From: Coptis chinensis
Taxonomy: Eukaryota; Streptophyta; Magnoliopsida; Ranunculales; Ranunculaceae
Length of the DNA: 64,000 bases
Direction: 5' to 3'
NCBI GenBank assembly: GCA_015680905.1
Contig: CM027380.1
Location: 10,124,001-10,188,000 of the forward strand
Shown: positions 1-10,953 of the stretch, one piece after another
How the letters are laid out: every line of letters begins with the position of its first letter
Numbering within the stretch: position 1 is the stretch's first letter
Position numbers and translations under genes: made by a program
Notes under the pieces: model-generated
What the model was told of the DNA's origin: nothing
Databases searched by the model: none
Seen by the model: the letters and a program-made list of their open reading frames with translations, nothing else

Positions 1-2194
1 AGAACTTGTATATAACATATGTAGATATCTTATATGGATTCAAAAGTAAGCCCAAACACACTCGCATAATCAAATCAATTTCTCTTGTCAATTAATCAAT
101 TACTTTTCTTATACACCCACCCTTTAATACCTACTCCACGATTTGCACTCCACACATTTGCCAAATCACACATTCCTGTGCGCCTCTCTCCCACCAAATA
201 CCACAATATCATAGCCATCTTTGGGCTTTCATACACATATTTCACAACCTCTTTGGGCACAAAAACTCAGGTCATTAATGGTACATTTAATGAACACCTT
301 AGGTCATTCCCGCCACATTCAAGGAATACCTATCATATCACTAACGGGCCATTCATGGCACATTCAATGAATGTCCTGGGTCATTCTTGCCACATTCAAG
401 GAATACCCAATCCTACATTCCCATACACTAAAGGAATACAACTAACCCACAAGGCGAATACCTTAGTTCCTCTTTAGGGCAGTCCAAACTATCGGGTCAT
501 TCATGGCACATTCAATGAATACCTGGGTCATTCATGGCACATTTAATGAATACCCTTATATAACGCTAACGGGCCATTTATGGCACATTCAATAAATGCC
601 CACCTAACATATGACTTCATCAGTCATAAACTAAATTCCAAAACTTGAGGCGTGGAGAGTTCTAAAAGGGTGCGGTAAGTTTTGTTTATGTATTATTGAA
701 ATTTATTGTATATATTATTTCAGAGAACGAAAGAATATCTTGATTCAAGTATTTTTGGTTTACGCGTTATTAATTTCATGGATGTATAAGTGTCATAACG
801 TGTGTATCGTAAAAGACTGAAAAATCACAAAGCAGTAAATACACGTACACAAGTATATTTAGAAAGGTTCTAGCCTAAGTCAAACATGCTAATTGTCCTA
901 GACTTATCCTAATAGACCGAATCATAATTTTAGGAAAAAGTCAAATTTTTGGGTCAACTGGTCAAAGTCAAAGTCAACTTTGGTCAACAGTCAAAGTCAA
1001 CTCTGGTCAACTATCAAAGTCAACCATGGTCAAACTCTTCTAACCCCAAAAGCCCAAAGCCTAAAGCCCATAGTCTAACTTAAGCCAAAAATAAAAATCC
1101 AAAAGTAAAAAGATATTAGCCCACCACGATTTTGGCCCAAGCCCAAAGTCGTTTTTGCTATTGTTCATCTCCTTCCTCTCAAATTTCCACCAACGCCTCC
1201 ACCACCGACCATCGATAACTAAAACAAACCCAGCGGTTTTCATCCCCACAAAAACCCCTACACACCTATCCTAACAATTCATGATTTCGTTATACTGCAA
1301 AAATCGCATCCCACGCCATTAACAAAGCTTTGGAGCTTCGATAGCTCCTCTCTAGCACCCAATCCACCGCCAACCCATTCACCTCAACCCAACAACAATG
1401 TCCCAACAAAATCCAAACAACAAAACATTCAAACAACACATTAAAAATCGGAACGGTTTGGATCTTGGTCGAACGCCATTAATGGCTGTTTCAAGGCTTC
1501 CCCTCACCCAATCAACCCAAACACCAATTCAATACCCAACTCTTCACTACCACAACCAAACATCATCAATAAACATTCAAAGTTTACAATTCAACATTAC
1601 CACAAATCAAATAAAAAACCATACTTTAAAAAAAACAAAGAACGGTTTGGTGCTGCTGATGGCGACGCCATTAGCCACCTGTCCACGACTTCGGCAGTTT
1701 AAATGCCAAAAGTCGGCCTAGTTTATCTACCGCAGTTGGTTCAAAATGGTATCTAACCATTAACAGAGTCGGCAATATTGCAATTAGAGAAAACGGCATT
1801 ACTGATATGATTAATCGAAACCAATAAAAGAAATATAACATATTATGACTACTCACCAATTTAAAACCGAATTGCTTCCCGAAAGCGAAACCCCGAAAGC
1901 CCGACGTCTATTGTCACGCGAAAAAATAATCTTCCTCGCTCAAAACTTTTCAGTAAAACTCTCCATTTTTTTTTTATAAACCCTCGCTGTGTTTTTCCCC
2001 CAGAAACTCTCGTGAGAAAACTCTATTTTTTTCTAGTTTTTAAAACCTCCCCGAAAGCAAGGGTTTTAGACTTATCTACTTACTTACGGGCTTTTATCCA
2101 AAACTACTGGATATCTTATCTCTGTTTTATTTATTTACATTATTATTAATATTAATATTATTATAGGAAAAGAAATTAAAAGACGGGGTGTTAT
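1..2194 (-). repeat. 3' LTR of the Tekay-like element (partial)
   Basis: Position 1 corresponds to 7712 in the other LTR, so about 760 bp of this LTR lie outside the window. It ends in a block shared with the right LTR up to gtgttataa, after which the two diverge. It contains the repeated ggtcattcatggcacatt-type motif (about 280-610), TGGTCAA-rich runs near 950-1030, and a short TTA/ATT microsatellite near 2140-2165. Open frames inside it (for example 1398-1721) are shared with the other LTR and show no known domain. Confidence 0.85.
280..610. repeat. Short tandem motif inside the LTR
   Basis: A motif of about 26-30 bp, built on gccattcatggcacattca followed by atgaat, recurs several times, sometimes in the variant with tgccacattcaaggaat. 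The same array is at 7980-8290 in the other LTR, but the left LTR carries one extra unit near 505-560. This indicates unit gain or loss since insertion. Confidence 0.7.
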
Positions 2195-2229
2195 AATATA
2201 CACACCTTAAAAGGATCTCGTCCCGAGAT

Positions 2230-3540
2230 TCAAGGTAGAGTGTCAGAGATGAGCTCAGGGTGCATCTGTCTTATCTTATCTTCAAGTTCCCAGGTCACGT
2301 CATTTTTCCTTTCACTCCACTGCACTTTTACCAAGTTTACAATCCTCCTCCTAAGGTGTTTCACATCCCTATCTACTATCGTGATAGGCCTCACTGTAAA
2401 AGTTACATCATCGTTTAACTCTAGCTCTGCTGGCTGAACAACCTCAGTAGGATCTTTCACACATTTCCGTAGCATAGACACGTGGAAGACATCGTGAATC
2501 ATCGCTAAGTTAGGTGGCAAAGCAAGACGATACGCCAAACTACCAACGGAGGCTACTATCTCATATGGTCCAATATATCGTGGACTCAACTTTCCTTTCA
2601 TGCCAAACCTCATAACTCCTCTCACAGGGGAAACCTTCAAAAACACAAAATCGCCTATAGAAAACTCTACCCGTTTCCTCTTCAAATCTGCATAACTTTT
2701 CTGCCTACTCTGTGTTGTCTTAATCCTTTCTCTAATGACTTTAACTGCTTCGGATGTCTCTCTCTCACTATCTCAGGCCCAAGCAATACTCGGTCTCCCA
2801 CATCCGCCAACAAGCAGGTGATCGACATGGACGCCCATACAAAGCCTCAAAGGGTGCCATACCAATGCTCGACTGGAAACTGTTATTATATGCAAACTCC
2901 ACCAAAGGTAAATGCTCCTCCCATCCTCCACCAAAATCCATTACATAAGAGCGTAACATATCTTCTAATATCTGATTCACCCTCCGGCCGTCATTCCATC
3001 CGTCTGCGGGGATGATAAGCGTGACTATCGCCAAACTAGTGCCCATAGCACGCTGAAAAACTCTTCCAAAACTCGGAAGTGAACAAAGGATCTCGATCTG
3101 AAACAATACTTACTGGAATCCCATGTAACCTGACCACTTCCCGAATGTACAAGGAAACCAACTTATCTGTACTTCTACGTACGTCAATAGGAATGAAATG
3201 AGCAGATTTCGTTAGACGATCAACAATAACCCAAATAGATTCATTACCTCTCCGAGACTTAGGCAAACCATCAATGAAATCCATAGAAATGTGCTCCCAT
3301 TTCCACATCGGTATCTCTAATGGCTGCAATAATCCGTATGGCCTCGATGCTCTCACTTTAACCTCGCCGACAAGTTAAACACTGAGAAATATATTCTCCG
3401 ACATCTCTTTTCATTCCTTCCCACCAAAAGGTCCTCTTCAAGTCTTGGTACATCTTCGTTCCTCCAAGATGAATTGTAAACCGAGAACGATGAGCTTCAT
3501 ATAATATTTCCTTCTTTAACTCTCGCATCATCGTACACAT
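2230..3540 (-). pseudogene. Integrase and chromodomain region of the Tekay-like element
   Basis: Fossil pol part. Its N-terminal part shows the H2C2 zinc-finger end (CLTC motif) and a preceding ETFWW-like stretch typical of gypsy integrases. The catalytic core follows, with recognisable motifs such as WEHISMDFIDGLP and VDRLTKSAHFIP, then the family's LVEFAYNNSFQSSIGMAPFE block. The C-terminal part (2230-2685) has the GPYEIVASVG and HDVFHVSMLRKC motifs, followed by a chromodomain-like end (VKVQWSERKNDVTWELED). Chromodomains are thought to steer integration to particular chromatin in this clade. Broken into several pieces. Confidence 0.85.
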
Positions 3541-3599
3541 AATCTCTCATGAAATCTCAATCCTCCATCGTAATCCACGCCCAATCGACGGACAATCAT

Positions 3600-4969
3600 C
3601 TAAAATATCAATGACCGATCATCCAACCGACTCAAAAGAAATCGGTCTCGTGGTTGCATGGCAATCACTTCATCGAAAATCACCGGCTTAACCTCCAAAC
3701 TACATATATACCCCTCATCTGTATCTGGTGTAGTCCGAACATCATAAGCTGCTATAGTCTCTAAACTCTTCCACTCTTGCACCATAAGAGTGGTCAAAAC
3801 ACCAGGCAATCGACTAAGTGCATCCGCAACTACATTGCCCTTGCCTGGGTGATACTGAATCTCAAAGTCATAACTACTTATGAACTCCATCCATCTCTGC
3901 TGTCTCATATTCAACTCCTTCTGTGAATAAAGATACTTCAAACTCTTGTGATCTGTGTAAAGCTTGAACTTCTCACCATATAAATAATGTCTCCACACCT
4001 TCAAAGCAAAAACCACTGCCGCTAACTCCAGATCATGAGTAGGATAACGTCTCTCGTGTATCTTCAACCGTCGTGAAGCATACGACACCACCTTCCTCGG
4101 TCTTGCATTAACACACAACCCAAACCAGTTCCACTAGCATCCAGTAAAACCACTAGCTTTCCGCCAATAGTCGGATTACTAGAATTGAGTCAGAGTCAAC
4201 CTCTGCTTCAATTCTAGGAAAGCTTTCTCACAATCATTAGTCCACATAAACTTCACATCTTTCCTAGTTAACTTGGTGAGCGAGCTGCAATAAGTGAGAA
4301 CTTCTCAATAAATCTCCGATAATATCCAAATAACCCCAAGAAACTTCTAATCTCTCGTAATGCTGGTTGGTTGTTTCCATTCTTTCACTTGCAAAGAACC
4401 TTCTCGTGGTCTACAAAGAATCCCTTCACTAGATACCACGTGTCCCGTGAAACGAATTTCTTCTTCCCAAAATGGCACTTGCTAAACTTAGCATACAACT
4501 TCGTTCCCTAACGCCTCAGCATCACTATCTTCAAATGCATCTTATGTTCTTCTCGTGTTTTTGTGAATACACTAAAATGTCATCAATGAAAACAATCACA
4601 AATTTATCCAAAAGGGTCTGAAAATACGATTCATCAGTCTATAAAGAATGCGGTGCATTCACAACCCAAAAGGCATCCGCGAAAACTCATACAACCCATA
4701 CCGAAGTTCTAAATGCAGAAAAGGAATACTCTTCTCTTCAACTCCCATCCGATAATAACCAAATTTAAATCAAACTTTGAAAATATTTTAGCCCCTTTCA
4801 ACCGGGTCCAACAAATCATCAATCCTAGGAAGCGGATACTTATTTTTATAGTCACCGGTCCAAATCCCCTCAAGTCAATACACATCCTCAAAGTACCATC
4901 CTTCTTTGAAACAAAAATAGCGGTACACCCCATGGTGAGTTGCTCGGTCGTATGAACCCGGTCATACAC
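3600..4969 (-). pseudogene. Reverse transcriptase / RNase H region of the Tekay-like element
   Basis: Fossil pol part. RNase H is clear at 3600-4118, with [20 protein letters not shown], the [19 protein letters not shown] motif and the spacer motif [15 protein letters not shown]. Upstream, toward 4969, reverse transcriptase motifs such as FVSKKDGTLRMCIDLR and IFSKFDLN are visible. The stretch between is decayed and only patchily readable, so this is the most damaged part of the element. The order protease-RT-RNase H-integrase is as expected for Ty3/gypsy. Confidence 0.8.
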
Positions 4970-5226
4970 ACCTTAAAAGATTCAAACTCATATACTCAAA
5001 AAGATATGGTTAAGCCAAAACAAAATCATTAAACATTAAACTCTTTACCCTTCTTGAGTAATTCCTCGGCTTGCACTTTCATTTTAGATCCAATAGCTTA
5101 GGTGCCAACCTCGTAAGCCCGACTTTGAAACCGTGCAGTCCCCGGTAACAAGTCTATACTCTAAACTCCACCTCCCTCTTGGGTGGCAACCCCGAAATCT
5201 CCTGAAAAACATCTTCAAGTCTCTCA

Positions 5227-5784
5227 CTACTTCCACATCATCACGATATCCCTGGTGGGTATCTCTATAGAGCACAGGAAACTAGACATCACCGAGTCCT
5301 CCTTACTAACACAGGTGTGAATCAACTTTGGCATGCCAGGTGTATTCACTATAACCTCCCTCCTCGCACAGTCCAAGGTAACATGATAATGCGTCAACCA
5401 ATCCATACCAAGTATGAAATGGAAACCCTCAAACCCCAAAACGATCAAGTCTACCATAAAGACACGTTCTAAGAAACATAACTTAAAACCTTTGCACTCG
5501 TCATACAAGGTAACAGAACCTCCTAACGGTGTCTCAACACACAAGGGCTTAGACAAAAGGGTAGTTTTAAAACTTTCTTTCTCAACATACTGACGAGATA
5601 TAAAGGAATGTGAAGCACCCGAATCAAACAAAACTCTGAATGTAAACTGAGAAGAACTAAAGGTACCTTCAACATTCCCAGGTCCTGGCATAGCTACATA
5701 GGCTCTAGCACGAGTGACTGGTGCTGGTGCTCTGTTCTGCTGATTTCCCTGCTTGGTAGGGCAATAACGAGATAAATGCCCCAC
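5227..5784 (-). pseudogene. Retroviral-type aspartic protease region (Tekay-like)
   Basis: Fossil part between gag and RT. It begins with the end of a CCHC knuckle (MGHLSRYCP) and shows the retropepsin-like core FRVLFDSGASHSFIS, with the DSGA active-site motif. The downstream ILGMDWLTHYHVTLDC block is typical of plant gypsy protease domains. The part reads continuously here. Confidence 0.85.
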
Positions 5785-5796
5785 CTGCTTACACTC

Positions 5797-6822
5797 CTAG
5801 CAAGCCCTTTCAACAGGAACTATGGCTCTGAGCATTGGTCTTTGGTGCGGTAAAAAGTAATGATCTTTGGTCGATACGGAAGAGCGGGAGCTCGACCACG
5901 AAGTTTGGGGACCCCGCCGACCACCGATTCCCCGAGGTCTATAGCATCCACCGCCCGGTGGCCTATAACCACCCTGCTGATGAAATCCTCCCTGGGGTCG
6001 GAATACACCCTGCTGATGAAATCCTCCCTGAAACCCCTGGGATGGTGGTCTCTGAAATGGACCCCTCTGAGGTATATCATAAGGCCTAAACCTATTCGGC
6101 TGCCTGCTCTCAAAAGGCCTAGGACCAACAACTGGTATCTCACCAAACTTCCTCTTCCCCCTCGACTCTCTTAGGGCTGCATTCTGCTCCTCATATCTCA
6201 AGGCCAAGTCCAACACACGATCAAAAGTGTCCCCATCAAAAGGAATCAACTTGCCGGACAAGTGACTCTCTAACCCACGTATGAACTTTTGGTTTTTCTT
6301 CTTGTCAGTATCCACAAGATAGGGAGCAAACCTCGATAACTCATTAAACTTGGTCACATACCTAGTCACCGACTTCCCGTCTTGAGTCAACTCAGAGAAC
6401 TGTTGAGCCAACTGCTCTTTTACTGCCTCTGGAATGAACTTACTCTCAAATCTAATCTTGAAGTCTTCCCAAGTCAAAGTTCTAGTGTCCAGACTAGGGG
6501 TAAGAGCTCGCCACCAAAACCTAGCAGCGTCATCAAGTTGGTGAGCTGCCAACTCCTGCTTCTGAATCTCAGTAAGCTGCATACGCTTAAATACATTTTC
6601 ACAACTTTGAATCCAAGACTCCGCTGCAATCGCATTCCCAACACCAGTAAATCGCTGCCCACCAAGAGTACCAAACTCCTTATTGCGCTTAGCAAAAGGA
6701 TCTCCCTGAACATGATGGTTATTCTGCATAGCCTGCAACAACTGATTCAACTGTCCTCCTGACATCTGTACTGGAGTGTTCACTGCAGGTCCAGTAGTAT
6801 TACCATTACGTGTCTCAACCAT
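5797..6822 (-). pseudogene. Gag region (Tekay-like)
   Basis: Fossil gag, about 340 residues, begins with MVETRNGNTTGPAVNTP and holds the retrotransposon gag core (WIQSCENVFKRMQL, ARFWWRALTPSLDTRTLTW, FIPEAVKEQLAQQFSEL). A proline/glutamine/glycine-rich RNA-binding-like tail follows (QRPPSQGFQGGFHQQ repeats near 5990-6060). In gypsy elements this protein forms the particle shell. It directly follows the primer binding site in element orientation, as expected. Confidence 0.85.
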
Positions 6823-6939
6823 GATCTACAGTTCAAACAAAACTCCCATTAATATTCACATATATCCAAAACTCTCAATACTATAACCCATATTCCACAT
6901 CCGAGGATCACTTAGACTTTCCAACACTAAGCTAACCTG

Positions 6940-6951
6940 GCTCTGATACCA
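6940..6951 (-). other. Primer binding site (initiator Met-tRNA)
   Basis: On the minus strand this reads TGGTATCAGAGC, the usual complement of the 3' end of plant initiator Met-tRNA. It lies 2 nt from the inner end of the 5' LTR (6954), fixing element orientation and LTR boundary. Confidence 0.9.
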
Positions 6952-6953
6952 AA

Positions 6954-9849
6954 TGTCATAGCCCGAATTTCTAAACAATAACAAAGTGAATATTTGAAAT
7001 ATAAATATCTCAAATATCACTAGGTTTACTTGTTTAAAAACCCAGACTATGACGGAGGATACTACACATACAAACCCTAATAGCCATGTCATAAAAGAAA
7101 CAACTTAAAATAAAATAATCCCAATAATTATCCGCAACTTCTTTATTAAGATAACATCCTTCCAAATAAAATATTAAACAAACTCTCAGAATAAAATTCC
7201 TCACTACCATGTTCTCATGCCATGAAAAAGGTAAACTACGTTATTACATCCTTCCAATAGGAATCAGACCTAAAAGAAAACTAACGGACTGCTCCAGGGA
7301 AGAATCCCAATCACACGCCGCGGTTCCACTGCCTTCCACCTATGTTCCCAAGAACACACCCACGTTGCCAAAACAAAGCAAACATGGGTCAGCAAAATAG
7401 AATTTGCTGGTATGAGTAGACTAACTACATATAAACATTTTAAACTTTACTTATCCAACTAACACTTTAAATCTATCATAACCTAATCATTCTCAGCTTG
7501 GAAGACAGGTAGTTCTGTCATCTCAATCGGCATAGTTTCTTCCCAAGCAAAACTTTCATTTTATTAACTTTCATTTTATTAACTCATTCTAATAACTCAT
7601 TTTAATATCTAAATAATTGAATTATACTTACCGATGTCCGCCGCTGTATAAGGGTAGGACCGTGTCCCTGCAAAAATATTATTAAGTCCTACCCTCCTGC
7701 AAAAGAAAGTTAGAACTTGTATATAACATATGTAGATATCCTATATGGATTCAAAAGTAAGCCCAAACACACTCGCATAATCAAATCAATTTCTCTTGTC
7801 AATTAATCAATTACTTTTCTTATACACCCACCCTTTAATACCTACTCCACGATTTGCACTCCACACATTTGCCAAATCACACATTCCTGTGTGCCTCTCT
7901 CCCGCCAAATACCACAATATCATAGCCATCTCTCGGGCTTTCATACACATATTTCCACGACCTCTTTTGGGCACAAAAACTCAGGTCATTCATGACACAT
8001 TCAATGAACACCTTAGGTCATTCCCGCCACATTCAAGGAATACCTATCATATCACTAATGGGCCATTCATGGCACATTCAATGAATGCCCTGGGTCATTC
8101 CTGCCACATTCAAGGAATACCCAATCCTACATTCCCGTACACTCAAGGAATACAACTAACCCGCAAGGCGAATACCTTAGTTCCTCTTTAGGGCAGTCCA
8201 AACCATCTGGTCATTCATGGCACATTCAATGAATACCCTTATATAACACTAACGGGCCATTTATGGCACATTCAATAAATGCCCACCTAACATATGACTT
8301 CATCAGTCATAAACTTAATTCCAAAACTTGAGGCGTGGAGAGTTCTAAAAGGGTGCGGTAAGTTTTGTTTACGCATTATTGAAATTTATTGTATATATTA
8401 TTTCAGAGAACAAAAGAATATCTTGATTCAAGTATTTTTGGTTTACGCGTTATTAATTTCATGGATGTATAAGTGTCATAACGTGTGTATCGTAAAAGAC
8501 TGAAAAATCACAAAGCAGTAAATACACGTACACAAGTATATTTAGAAAGGTCCTAGCCTAAGTCAAACATGCTAATTGTCCTAGACTTATCCTAATAGAC
8601 CGAATCATAATTTTAGGAAAAAGTCAAATTTTCGGGTCACTTGGTCAAGGTCAACCCTGGTCAAAGTCAAAGTCAACTTTGGTCAACAGTCAAAGTCAAC
8701 TCTGGTCAACTGTCAAAGTCAACCATGGTTAAACTCTTCTAACCCCAAAAGCCCAAAGCCTAAAGCCCATAGTCTAACTTAAGCCAAAAATAAAAATCCA
8801 AAAGTAAAAAGATATTAGCCCACCACGATTTTGGCCTAAGCCCAAAGTCGTTTTTGCTACTGTTCATCTCCTTCCTCTCAAATTTCCACCAATGCCTCCA
8901 CCACCGATGCAGCCACCACCGGCCATTGATAACTAAAACAAACCCAGCGGTTTTCATCCCCACAAAACCACCTACACACCTATCCTAACAATTCATGATT
9001 TCGTTATAATGCAAAAATCGCATCCCACGCCATTAACAAAGCTTTGGAGCTTCGACAGCTCTTCTCCAACACCCAATCCACCGCCAACCCATTCACCTCA
9101 ACCCAACAACAATGTCCCAACAAAATCCAAACAACAAAACATTCAAACAACACATTAAAAATCGGAACGGTTTGGATCTTGGTCGAACGCCATTAATGGC
9201 TGTTTCAAGGCTTCCCCTCACCCAATCAACCCAAACACCAATTCAATACCCAACTCTTCACTACCACAACCAAACATCATCAATAAACATTCAAAGTTTA
9301 CAATTCAACATTACCACAAATCAAATAAAAAACCATACTTTAAAAAAAACAAAGAACGGTTTGGTGCTGCTGATGGCGACGCCATTAGCCACCGGTGTCC
9401 AGACTTCGACAGTTTAAATGCCAAAAGTCGTCCTAGTTTATCTATTGCAGTGGTTCAAAATGGTATCTAACCATTAACAGAGTCGGCAATATTGCAATTA
9501 GAGAAAACGGCATTACTGATATGATTAATCGAAACCAATAAAAGAAATATAACATATTATGACTACTCACCGATTTAAAACCGAACTGCTTCCCGGAAGC
9601 GAAACCCCGAAAGCCCGACGTCTATTGTCACGCGAAAAAATAATCTTCCTCGTTCAAAACTTTTCAGTAAAACTCTCCATTTTTTTTTTTAAACCCTCGC
9701 TGTGTTTTCCCCCAGAAACTCTCGTGAGAAAACTCTATTTTTTTCTAGTTTTTAAAACCTCCCCGAAAACAAGGGTTTTAGACTTATCTACTTACTTACG
9801 GGCTTTTATCCAAAACTACTGGATATCTTATCTCTGTTTTATTTATTTA

Positions 9850-9883
<34 letters not shown>

Positions 9884-9929
9884 ATTAATATTATTATAGG
9901 AAAAGAAATTAAAAGACGGGGTGTTATAA
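6954..9929 (-). repeat. 5' LTR of the Tekay-like element (complete, ~3 kb)
   Basis: The inner end (TGTCATAGCCCG on the plus strand) is set by the adjacent primer binding site. The outer end is where identity with the left LTR stops, at about 9929. It is long for a plant LTR but within the range seen in Del/Tekay elements. It includes a longer TTA microsatellite (9851-9895) than its partner. Beyond 9929 the sequence becomes an integrase tail of another element, so this is an insertion point. Confidence 0.85.
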
Positions 9930-10063
9930 GTTGGGTCCGAACTGGGAGGGACCATATACCGTGGTAGATATAGGAGGAGCAGGAACCTACAAGGTGCAGC
10001 CCAAGGAGGGCAAGTTGGTAGAGAAACCATGGAATGTTAGAATGCTCAAAAAAATTTACACTT
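9930..10063 (+). pseudogene. Integrase C-terminal tail (Tat)
   Basis: The frame reads LGPNWEGPYTVVDI, then GAGTYKVQPKEGKLV and PWNVRMLKKIYT, ending in a stop. The G-W-EGPY-V and W-N-LKKYY pattern is the conserved end of Tat integrase. The start of the frame is cut by the Tekay-like LTR at 9929. Confidence 0.85.
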
Positions 10064-10179
10064 GAATGTAACAAAAAGTCAGAGCAAAGATATATAGCTG
10101 TATGTAAATATATAATACAACGGTACTTTTGAGATGAGATTGTTAGTAGGAGCAGTAGAAGTTCCCCAGAATGAACATG

Positions 10180-10640
10180 GGACGGGAAATGCAAGCATAG
10201 AGAGAAAGAGAGCAGAAGGGATGAGCCCTTCATTGAGACAAAGTTAGAATTATCCATGGGGCAAAATGAGATGCCCCAAGGGGCTTTCTGTGGCTATAAC
10301 ACCACGGAGTGGGATGAGCCCTTCGCGGGCGGAGTGATACAAATCACACATGAGGCATTGAGCCCAGAATAAAGAGAGACAACGGGAGGGGCGGGGAGGA
10401 GCCCTTCACTGATACAATACCAGATTTGAGCCTGGGACAAGAGGAGTTGTCCCCATCCCCAGAGTGGGATGAGCCCTTCACGGACGAGAGAGGTGAACTA
10501 CACATGGGGCATTGGACCCTAGAGTAGCGAAAGACAGCGGAGGGGATGAGCTCTTCGCTGATACAAGGCCGGAGTGGAGCCTGGGGCAAGATGAGTCATC
10601 CCAATTAAATCCTGTAGTCGCAGACTGGAGGTACAGATTA
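10180..10640 (+). repeat. Degenerate tandem repeats in the Tat 3' untranslated region
   Basis: The phrase gatgagcccttc (with variants) recurs near 10219, 10313, 10397, 10468 and 10541, alternating with gagcctggggcaag-like and tggggcattg-like blocks. Basic spacing is roughly 70-95 bp with a higher-order period of about 150-160 bp. Tat elements are known to carry hypervariable 3' UTR tandem repeats. Confidence 0.7.
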
Positions 10641-10953
10641 CATGCGGGGCATGGAGATTGGCCCCTTCTGGCTAGGTAGCTGAGTAGAAAGAGAGCGGCC
10701 GAGTGAGAATACTAATTGTTTAAGTCAATATAGCAAAATCTCAGGAGAGAGAGATATAGACATGAGGAGACGGGAGACATACATACAGTGCAAATTAAAT
10801 GAACAGTAGGAATCACAGCTAAAGAGACAACACACTAGGAGCAAAAGCAAGCATCCTTTTGAACAAAATGAATATAAAGTGTTTACATAATAAAGGAGTG
10901 GATCTGCTAAGAGATCATGAGTTTCAAATGTAGCATAGTATAAAAGAGAATTT

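Larger units (their letters stand above)
1..9929 (-). mobile_element. Ty3/gypsy chromovirus (Tekay/Del-like), nested copy
   Basis: An LTR retrotransposon lies on the minus strand in the order 5' LTR (6954-9929), primer binding site, gag, protease, reverse transcriptase, RNase H, integrase with chromodomain, polypurine tract, 3' LTR (1-2194, cut by the window edge). The pol order with integrase last and a C-terminal chromodomain places it in the chromoviruses; the long LTRs and the integrase tail fit the Tekay/Del clade. The two LTRs match closely over their shared 2.2 kb, differing mostly by short indels and a microsatellite, so the insertion looks fairly young. It is broken: the pol region has multiple breaks (roughly half a dozen or more). 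It inserted into a Tat-lineage element whose integrase tail resumes at 9930. Confidence 0.9.

Noticed and set aside
1398-1721. ORF of about 100 codons present in both Tekay-like LTRs (also 9112-9417)
   Set aside because: It is low-complexity (Q/N/T-rich), lies in an LTR, and is similar only because the LTRs are young copies of each other.
2139-2165. TTA/ATT microsatellite, also at 9851-9895
   Set aside because: Simple repeat expansion inside the LTRs; it has no independent meaning beyond LTR length variation.
5835-6174. Plus-strand ORFs opposite gag
   Set aside because: Shadows of the gag coding sequence, with no start context or domain.
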